Shown in pieces: positions 5,450 to 10,224 of a DNA stretch of 10,224 nucleotides; the stretch's first letter is position 1; every line of letters begins with the position of its first letter. Source of the DNA: Acidobacteriota bacterium. Lineage in GTDB: Bacteria; Acidobacteriota; Thermoanaerobaculia; Multivoradales; JAHEKO01. The notes beneath the pieces were generated by a model that was given only the letters and a program-made list of their open reading frames with translations, was not told the DNA's origin and searched no databases. Position numbers and translations under genes: made by a program. Where the stretch lies: the NCBI GenBank assembly GCA_029861655.1, contig JAOTZA010000104.1, forward strand, positions 1 through 10,224. The letters run 5' to 3'.

Positions 5450-7144
5450 TCAGTCCACGTAGCCGAGCGCCCGAAGTTCGTCTCGCCGCGTTTCGCCGGA
5501 ATCGGCCTCGACGGGCGGCGCCACGAGCTCGAACCGGCGGTTTTCGAGTCGGTCCACGAGACGCGCCAGGAGTTCCGGCTGGTCGAGCGAAACATCTCGC
5601 GCGTTCCAGCGCGAGCCGGTCAGATCGAACAGCTCGGTCCGTTCGAGCTCAACCCCCTGGATCTTCAACGAGAGGCACCGAGAGTCATCGCCCCGGCCGA
5701 GCCACTTCGGCACATCACAACCGTCGGTCAAGAGCTCGACCCGGTGCCGGCCCGAGTGCCCCAGATTGAGCGTGACCTCCTTCCATTCCTCTCCGACCGT
5801 GAACTGCGGATGCTCCTCTTCATCGATTCTCACAAAAACCTCGCGTGGCCGGGCGAAGCTCACCAACCGGATCGTGAGCTCCTCCCCTTCGGCGTCGAAC
5901 CGGATCGAGCGAGCCATCCAGGTGCCACCCGGCTCACCGATGCGAGACGCTCGGAGAATCTGAACCAGGCGGCCACCGTCGCGTGCCACCAGAGTCCTTA
6001 CGCTTTCCTGCTCCAGCACTTCCGCATACGCGGTGTCGGTCGCCTCCGCTTCCACGGTACCGCCCACCAACTCGGCCACAAGACTACGGCCCGACAAGCG
6101 CGGGGGACACTCGAAGCCGCTCAGCTCGCAGAGCGTCGGCAGAAGATCGACACTCTCGACGAGGCCCGAGACACGGCGACCGCCCTCGATCTGGGGGTGC
6201 AGCACGATCAACGGCACAAAGAGCGTCGCCGGGTAGACCTGGTAATGACCGAGTACGCGGTGCTCCAAAAACTCCTCACCGTGATCGGAGGTCACAACGA
6301 CCGTGATCTCGTCCTTCAGACCGAGGCTCTCGATGCGGTCGAAAAAGGCGGCCAGCGAATCGTCAAGGTACCGCACCAGGGCATCGTACTGAGAGGACAG
6401 ATAGGCCGCCCCGTCGGACGTGAGCTGGCGCCGCCCCATATAGACCTCGCGCACAAACTGCGCGGAAACGTCACTCTTCTCCGGTGTCTTCCCCTCCCAG
6501 AAGAGCCCCCGATACTCCGTGGGTGGTTCATACGGAGGGTGCACGGCATAGGTGTGAAGAAACAGAAAGAAGCGCTCATCGGCCTCCAGGCTGTTGAGAA
6601 ACTCCAGCCCCTTGGCGAGCGTCTTCTCGACCGCCCGACCTCCGGGCTTTGCCTCCGCGAAGACGTCAAAACCGCGGTCGAAACCGACCTTGGCGCTCAC
6701 ATAGCCGTCCTCGGTAAACCCGGCCGTGGTGAATCCGGCGCGCGAGAAGACCTCCGGCAGCGGCACGATCTCGGACGCCAGCCGCATGAGATCCCGGTAC
6801 ACACCGTGCTCCTGCGGATAGAGACCCGAGAACATCGACATGTGCGACACCAGGGTCGAGGGGTACTGGACGACCGCGTTCTCAAACAGCACCCCGCGAG
6901 TGGCCAGCTCATCGAGAAACGGGCTGGTGTCGCGCTCGTATCCGTAGGCGCCGAGGTGGGCCGCCCCCAGGGTGTCGAGTGAGAGGAGGATCACGCCGCG
7001 GGTTGGTGGTGGTGGTGTCGTAACAGAAGGCACGACCGTTTCGGGCCCCGGACCACAAGCCGCCAAGAGACCCAAGGCTACCCCCCAGCCCATCCACAAG
7101 ACCCTCCGGACGACGGGCGCGCGTCTCGGCGGTCTCGGCGGCAT
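5450..7144 (-). CDS. sulfatase/alkaline-phosphatase-superfamily lipoprotein
   Basis: A 564-residue exported protein. The start at 7144 has AGGAGG (7151-7156) 6 nt upstream; an ATG at 7174 lacks a site. Residues 1-30 form a lipoprotein signal: an Arg-rich n-region, a hydrophobic stretch and the lipobox LAAC with Cys30. The hydrolase domain shows LLSLDTLGAAHLGAYGY (metal ligand Asp57), YPSTLVSHMSMFSGLYP with Thr97 at the nucleophile position, SDHGEEFLEH (Asp287, His288) and LGHY. The Cys/Ser-X-Pro-X-Arg signature needed for formylglycine is absent (T-L-V-S-H), so it is probably not a true FGly sulfatase; a phosphodiesterase or phosphotransferase is likelier. Residues of about 400-503 form an extra beta-rich insert before the terminal ELFDLTGSRWNARDVS. 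It follows the amidase by 36 nt and ends in LRALGYVD, common in this group. The substrate is unknown. Confidence 0.88.
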   Translation of the reverse strand: MPPRPPRRAPVVRRVLWMGWGVALGLLAACGPGPETVVPSVTTPPPPTRGVILLSLDTLGAAHLGAYGYERDTSPFLDELATRGVLFENAVVQYPSTLVSHMSMFSGLYPQEHGVYRDLMRLASEIVPLPEVFSRAGFTTAGFTEDGYVSAKVGFDRGFDVFAEAKPGGRAVEKTLAKGLEFLNSLEADERFFLFLHTYAVHPPYEPPTEYRGLFWEGKTPEKSDVSAQFVREVYMGRRQLTSDGAAYLSSQYDALVRYLDDSLAAFFDRIESLGLKDEITVVVTSDHGEEFLEHRVLGHYQVYPATLFVPLIVLHPQIEGGRRVSGLVESVDLLPTLCELSGFECPPRLSGRSLVAELVGGTVEAEATDTAYAEVLEQESVRTLVARDGGRLVQILRASRIGEPGGTWMARSIRFDAEGEELTIRLVSFARPREVFVRIDEEEHPQFTVGEEWKEVTLNLGHSGRHRVELLTDGCDVPKWLGRGDDSRCLSLKIQGVELERTELFDLTGSRWNARDVSLDQPELLARLVDRLENRRFELVAPPVEADSGETRRDELRALGYVD

Positions 7145-7150
7145 CGGCGG

Positions 7151-7156
7151 CCTCCT
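7151..7156 (-). promoter_or_regulatory. ribosome binding site that sets the sulfatase-like start
   Basis: AGGAGG on the minus strand lies 6 nt before the ATG at 7144. The in-frame ATG ten codons upstream (7174) has no comparable site, so the shorter protein is preferred. This also puts the lipobox Cys at residue 30, a normal signal length. Confidence 0.75.
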
Positions 7157-7180
7157 CAAAAGACTCCTCGGCATTTCACT

Positions 7181-8821
7181 TCAGAGCGTCAGGTCCGCCG
7201 TCGGCAAGAACCGTGGCACGCTGCGGGCATGGGTCGCCTGCTCGAAAGCGTGGGCGACCCCGAGCAGAGTGGGCTCGCTAAACGCCGACCCGAAAAAGGA
7301 CATCCCCACCGGCAGCCCAAAGACCGTCCCCGCGGGCACCGTGACGTTGGCGTATCCCGACACCGCCGCGGCCTGCGAGCTACCGCCACCGAAGTGGTCG
7401 CCGTTGACGAGATCGGTCACCCAGGCTGGGCCGCCGGTGGGCGCGACGATCGCATCGAGCTCGTGCTCGGCCGCCACCCGGTCGATCCCCTCCACCTGTG
7501 ACAGCTTCTTCGACTTTACGAGCGCTTCCAGATACGCCTTGTCGGTCAGCGGCCCCTTCTCCTCGGCCTTCAGAAAGATCTCTTGTTGAAAGTAGGGCAT
7601 CTCACGGTCGGCATGAGCTTCGTTGAAGGCGATCAGATCCGCCAGGCTGCGTGGGGTGGTGTCGGCCCCCCGCGCGGCCAGATATTTGTTGAGATCCGCT
7701 TTGAACTCGTAGAGCAGCACCTCGTACTCGCTGTCACCAATCTCGCCGATCGAAGGCATCTCGACCGGGTCGATGATCTCGGCACCGGCGGCCCTCATCG
7801 CGGCGAGACCCTCTTCGAGAACACCATCCACGCGTTCGTGGAAACCAAAGCGGCCTCGCCACACGCCGATCCGAGCTCCGGCTAGGGCCGCCGGGTCCAG
7901 GAATTGCGTGTAGTCCGCGTGGCCCAGGGAGGCACTACGGGTGATCGCGTCCTTGGGGTCGGTTCCGACCATCACCCCCAACAGGATCGCCGCGTCACGC
8001 ACCGTACGCGCCATCGGACCGGCCGTGTCCTGCGAATGGGCGATCGGGACGATTCCGGAGCGACTCACCAACCCGAGCGTCGGCTTGATGCCCACAATGC
8101 CGTTGGCATTTGACGGACACACCACCGAGCCATCGGTTTCGGTGCCGATCGCCAGCGCAGCGAGACTCGCCGAAGCCGCCGCTCCCGAGCCCGAGCTCGA
8201 GCCGCACGGGTTGCGATCGAGGGCGTAGGGGTTGCGGGTCTGCCCACCGCGCCCGCTCCAACCCGACGACGAGCGCTCGGAGCGGAAATTTGCCCACTCC
8301 GAGAGGTTCGTCTTACCCAGAATCAGTGCGCCGCTGCGCCGAAGCTGCTTGACGACATGCGAATCCTCCGGCGCGATGGTGCCTTCGAGCGCCAGCGACC
8401 CGGCGCTCGTCGTCATCCGGTCGTGGGTGTCGATATTGTCTTTGATCAGGATCGGGATGCCATGGAGCGGGCCGAGGACCGTGCCGCTTGCGCGCTGCTC
8501 GTCCAGGATGTCGGCGATCTCGAGCGCTTCCGGATTGAGCTCGAGCACCGAGCGCAGCTCGGGCCCCGCGTGATCTATCGCCGCAATCCGTTCGAGGTAT
8601 CTCTCGGCAATCGAACGCGCGGTGAGCGCACCCGACTCCATCGCCTCTTGCAGTTGGGCGATCGTCCACTCCTCGAGCTCGAAACCTGGAATCGCGTCCT
8701 GTTGGGCTTCGCCGCCTGCTTTCTCGGAATCTCCGGCACGCGGGATGCAGCCGCTCGCGGTGGTCGCCGCCACCATCGCCCCCACCGCACCGGTCTTGAA
8801 CAACTCCCTACGATCCAGCAT
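7181..8821 (-). CDS. amidase-signature hydrolase, Tat-type lipoprotein (peptide amidase-like)
   Basis: A 546-residue amidase-signature enzyme. These hydrolyse amide bonds through a Ser-cisSer-Lys triad, here predicted as Lys127 (ILIKDNID), Ser208 (CGSSSGSG) and Ser232 (TETDGSVVCPS); the 24-residue Ser-Ser spacing matches the family. The segments TSAGSLAL, GKTNLSEWANFRS, SGWSGRGGQ, GIKPTLGLVSRSGI and SQDTAGPM most resemble secreted peptide amidases rather than GatA. The N-terminus DRRELFKTGAVGAMVAATTASGC has a twin-arginine-like motif and a Cys25 lipobox candidate, so export as a folded, possibly lipid-anchored protein is likely. The start at 8821 has GAGGAG (8827-8832) 5 nt upstream; the frame is open further upstream to 8938 but without support. 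It leads an operon with the sulfatase-like gene and diverges from ppgK. The natural substrate is unknown. Confidence 0.93.
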   Translation of the reverse strand: MLDRRELFKTGAVGAMVAATTASGCIPRAGDSEKAGGEAQQDAIPGFELEEWTIAQLQEAMESGALTARSIAERYLERIAAIDHAGPELRSVLELNPEALEIADILDEQRASGTVLGPLHGIPILIKDNIDTHDRMTTSAGSLALEGTIAPEDSHVVKQLRRSGALILGKTNLSEWANFRSERSSSGWSGRGGQTRNPYALDRNPCGSSSGSGAAASASLAALAIGTETDGSVVCPSNANGIVGIKPTLGLVSRSGIVPIAHSQDTAGPMARTVRDAAILLGVMVGTDPKDAITRSASLGHADYTQFLDPAALAGARIGVWRGRFGFHERVDGVLEEGLAAMRAAGAEIIDPVEMPSIGEIGDSEYEVLLYEFKADLNKYLAARGADTTPRSLADLIAFNEAHADREMPYFQQEIFLKAEEKGPLTDKAYLEALVKSKKLSQVEGIDRVAAEHELDAIVAPTGGPAWVTDLVNGDHFGGGSSQAAAVSGYANVTVPAGTVFGLPVGMSFFGSAFSEPTLLGVAHAFEQATHARSVPRFLPTADLTL

Positions 8822-8916
8822 CGGCTCTCCTCTTCTAGCTTGTTTTCGCAACCGCGACATTCTACTCGGGGACACAGACCCTCTTCCGCGAGATTCGGTA
8901 CCATTCCGGTGTATCC
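8822..8916. promoter_or_regulatory. divergent promoter region between the amidase and ppgK
   Basis: This 95-nt spacer must hold the start signals of both divergent genes. On the minus strand TAGAAT (8866-8861) is a 5-of-6 match to a -10 box, with no clear -35. On the plus strand TACCAT (8899-8904) lies 12 nt before the ppgK ATG, which would give a very short leader; no Shine-Dalgarno is visible before ppgK. A REP-like copy at 8868-8890 sits in the middle, next to the amidase -10 candidate. Confidence 0.4.
8868..8890 (+). repeat. single REP-like element between divergent genes
   Basis: GGGGACACAGACC plus a downstream CCTCTTCCGCG matches the core of the copies at 2164-2302 with one substitution in the 13-bp core. 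No inverted partner lies nearby, though CTCG (8865-8868) and CGAG (8889-8892) can pair across it. It may be a lone or decayed copy. Confidence 0.55.
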
Positions 8917-9672
8917 ATGACGATCGTTCGGCAGGCATTGGGCCTCGACATCGGCGGTACCGGTATCAAGGCCGCCGTCGTCGACCTCGAGCGCGGCGAG
9001 CTCGTGAGTGAACGCGTGCGTCTCTCAACGCCTCAGCCGGCGACTCCGGAGGCAGTGCTCGAAACGGTGATCTCGATCCAGCGCCAGCTGCCGCTTTGTA
9101 GAGTCGTGGGCTGCGGTTTTCCAGGAACGTTTCGTCACGGCAAGGTCATCGCGGCCCCCAACCTGGATCCGTCTTGGATCGGCCGCGACGTGAAAGCAGA
9201 ACTACGTCGCGGGCTTGACAGAAAGAGCGTCTCGGTCGGCAACGACGCCGACGCCGCCGGGCTCGCCGAGATGCGCTTGGGAGCTGGGAGAAGGGTCGCG
9301 GGCACGGTCGTGGTGGTGACCCTGGGAACCGGTATCGGCACCGCCGTCTTCCGCAACGGGGCCTTGCTTCCGGGCACCGAGCTCGGGCATCTGGAACTCG
9401 GCGGACAAGAGGCCGAGCTCGTGGCCTCGGCGAGAGCGCGCAAGGACCATAACTGGAGCTGGGAGCGGTGGAGCCGGAATGTCGGCCGGTATCTGACTCG
9501 TCTCGAGTACCTGCTCGGTGTCGATCTCTTCATCATCGGTGGTGGCGCCAGCAAGAAAGGAGACAAGTTCCTGCCCCACTTGGAAGATGTCGGCTGCAAA
9601 GTCGTCGTTGCGCGCATGGGCAACCTTGCCGGCATCATCGGCGCGGCTCTGCTGGTGGCGGAAAAGCGGTGA
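8917..9672 (+). CDS. ppgK: polyphosphate glucokinase (ROK family)
   Basis: A 251-residue ROK-fold kinase of the polyphosphate glucokinase type, which phosphorylates glucose in the cytoplasm using polyphosphate (often also ATP). Motifs in order: LGLDIGGTGIKAAVVDL (8-24), the PPGK-typical STPQPATPEAV (37-47), FPGTFRHGKV, NLDPSWIGRDV, the catalytic NDADAAGLAE (Asp110), TLGTGIGTAVFRNG, PGTELGHLELGG, WSWERWSRNVGRYL, DLFIIGGGASKKGDKFLP and GNLAGIIGAA. As usual for PPGK, the Cys-rich zinc motif of other ROK proteins is missing. The ATG at 8917 gives a normal N-terminus but has no evident ribosome site, so near-leaderless translation is possible. The stop codon lies inside the left arm of a long inverted repeat. 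It is the only plus-strand gene and gives the cell a second, ATP-sparing route besides glk. Confidence 0.95.
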   Translation: MTIVRQALGLDIGGTGIKAAVVDLERGELVSERVRLSTPQPATPEAVLETVISIQRQLPLCRVVGCGFPGTFRHGKVIAAPNLDPSWIGRDVKAELRRGLDRKSVSVGNDADAAGLAEMRLGAGRRVAGTVVVVTLGTGIGTAVFRNGALLPGTELGHLELGGQEAELVASARARKDHNWSWERWSRNVGRYLTRLEYLLGVDLFIIGGGASKKGDKFLPHLEDVGCKVVVARMGNLAGIIGAALLVAEKR

Positions 9673-9749
9673 CAGGCACCTTATTTCGCCAGCGCCGGTG
9701 CCAACGACGTGTGTGAGCGAGCATCTTGCGAAATGAGGTGCCTGTCACC
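9668..9749. terminator. REP-like inverted repeat acting as a bidirectional terminator
   Basis: The arms 9668-9689 and 9728-9749 are 22 bp each with one mismatch, around a 38-nt loop. The core GGTGACAGGCACC, followed by a stretch ending TTTCGC, belongs to the same repeat family as at 2164-2302. On the plus strand the second arm is followed by GTTTTT; on the minus strand the outer arm is followed by GCTTTTCC. The hairpin lies between the convergent ppgK and membrane-protein genes, where a two-way terminator is expected. The arms are long for a simple terminator, and the ppgK stop codon (9670-9672) is inside the left arm. Confidence 0.78.
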
Positions 9750-9776
9750 GTTTTTCCCATACGGCCGAGCCCCGAA

Positions 9777-10224
9777 TCAACGCGTGAAGTCGGTGCGACC
9801 CGCGTACAGCGCCACGCTCACCACCATCGCCGTCACCGCGACGATGAGGTTTCCCAGGTGCAGGCTGGGCCAGGAACGGGGCCCCTGAACCCAGACCACG
9901 GCCACCGTCAGCGCTGCGAACACGAGCACTGCCACCCCAAAACACGCCCATCCAGTCACCGCCGCTCGTCGGCGTTGCTCGCGATAGGCCGCCGCCGCTT
10001 CCTGGATCAGCAGCCCGATCATCAGCCCCATAAAGATCATGCCGCCCACATAGCCGACGATGTTCAGGGATTCGAGCGCGAGCTCGCCCTTGACCTGGGC
10101 CTCGACAGCGATCATCGCCGCCGCAGAGAGAATACCGATTCCGAACAGAACGACCGGCAGAAGAACGGCGGCCCCAGCGAGCTGCGTGGGTGTGAGAGGC
10201 CCCGCGAGCAGCAGACGTACCCGC
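9777..10224 (-). CDS. multi-pass membrane protein, 5' end beyond right edge (partial)
   Basis: The frame ending at TGA 9777-9779 is open to the right edge, giving at least 148 visible residues. An internal ATG at 10115 gives a 112-residue version, but the upstream codons also encode a hydrophobic segment (TPTQLAGAAVLLPVVLFGIG), so the gene probably starts outside the window. Four hydrophobic segments are visible: one in that extension, then NIVGYVGGMIFMGLMIGLLI, CFGVAVLVFAALTVAVVWV and LGNLIVAVTAMVVSVALYA, with an Arg-rich YREQRRR loop after the second. No signature assigns a family. It converges on ppgK across the inverted repeat at 9668-9749. Confidence 0.72.
   Translation of the reverse strand, partial: RVRLLLAGPLTPTQLAGAAVLLPVVLFGIGILSAAAMIAVEAQVKGELALESLNIVGYVGGMIFMGLMIGLLIQEAAAAYREQRRRAAVTGWACFGVAVLVFAALTVAVVWVQGPRSWPSLHLGNLIVAVTAMVVSVALYAGRTDFTR

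Noticed and set aside
5441..6982. Long open frame on the plus strand (513 codons) opposite the sulfatase-like gene
   Set aside because: It is an antisense shadow in GC-rich DNA. Its translation has no recognisable motifs, while the minus strand encodes a clear family member with signal peptide and ribosome site.
8822..8938. Amidase start further upstream at 8938
   Set aside because: It would overlap the ppgK start and cover the whole divergent promoter region. The ATG at 8821 has GAGGAG at good spacing and begins directly with the Tat-like signal.
1..10224. tRNA, rRNA, phage or plasmid functions
   Set aside because: I saw no tRNA-like cloverleaf or rRNA segments, and no integrase, transposase or replication gene in any frame.

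Overview
The window is a GC-rich stretch of bacterial chromosome. It holds nine protein-coding genes, two of them cut by the window edges, and no RNA genes or complete mobile elements. All genes except ppgK are on the minus strand. Several traits point to a Gram-negative-type bacterium outside the well-studied groups: lipoprotein and Tat-type signals, a proteobacterial-type Glk beside an actinobacterial/acidobacterial-type polyphosphate glucokinase, a 'sulfatase' ending in LRALGYVD, and REP-like repeats. A Myxococcota- or Acidobacteriota-like lineage is my guess; the sequence does not settle it.

Layout, read 5' to 3' on the minus strand from the right edge. A truncated multi-pass membrane protein (9777-10224) converges with plus-strand ppgK (8917-9672); a long inverted repeat that looks like a bidirectional terminator separates them. 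A Tat-type amidase lipoprotein (7181-8821) diverges from ppgK and is followed after 36 nt by a sulfatase-superfamily lipoprotein (5450-7144). After a 92-nt gap comes a tight glycolytic operon: a divergent GAPDH paralogue (4326-5357), a canonical GAPDH (3301-4326) and ATP-type glucokinase (2331-3290). The two GAPDH genes overlap in a TGATG junction. Beyond a repeat-rich spacer (about 2164-2318), a PadR-family regulator (1571-2110) and two apparently paralogous membrane proteins (666-1571 and 1-634, running off the left edge) form a second operon.

Functional reading: glk, gap and ppgK give glucose phosphorylation with two different phosphate donors plus the GAPDH step of glycolysis. The second GAPDH keeps the catalytic Cys and His but has lost the conserved phosphate-site Arg, so its substrate or role may differ. 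The PadR operon has a good sigma70-type promoter with a perfect palindrome in its spacer, a clear case for autorepression. The amidase and sulfatase-like proteins look like an envelope pair acting on an unknown substrate.

The most unusual signal is a dispersed repeat family with a 13-bp core of the form GG[G/T]GACA-NNN-ACC followed by TTCGC. I count six copies in three intergenic regions. They are REP-like and placed in promoter and terminator positions.
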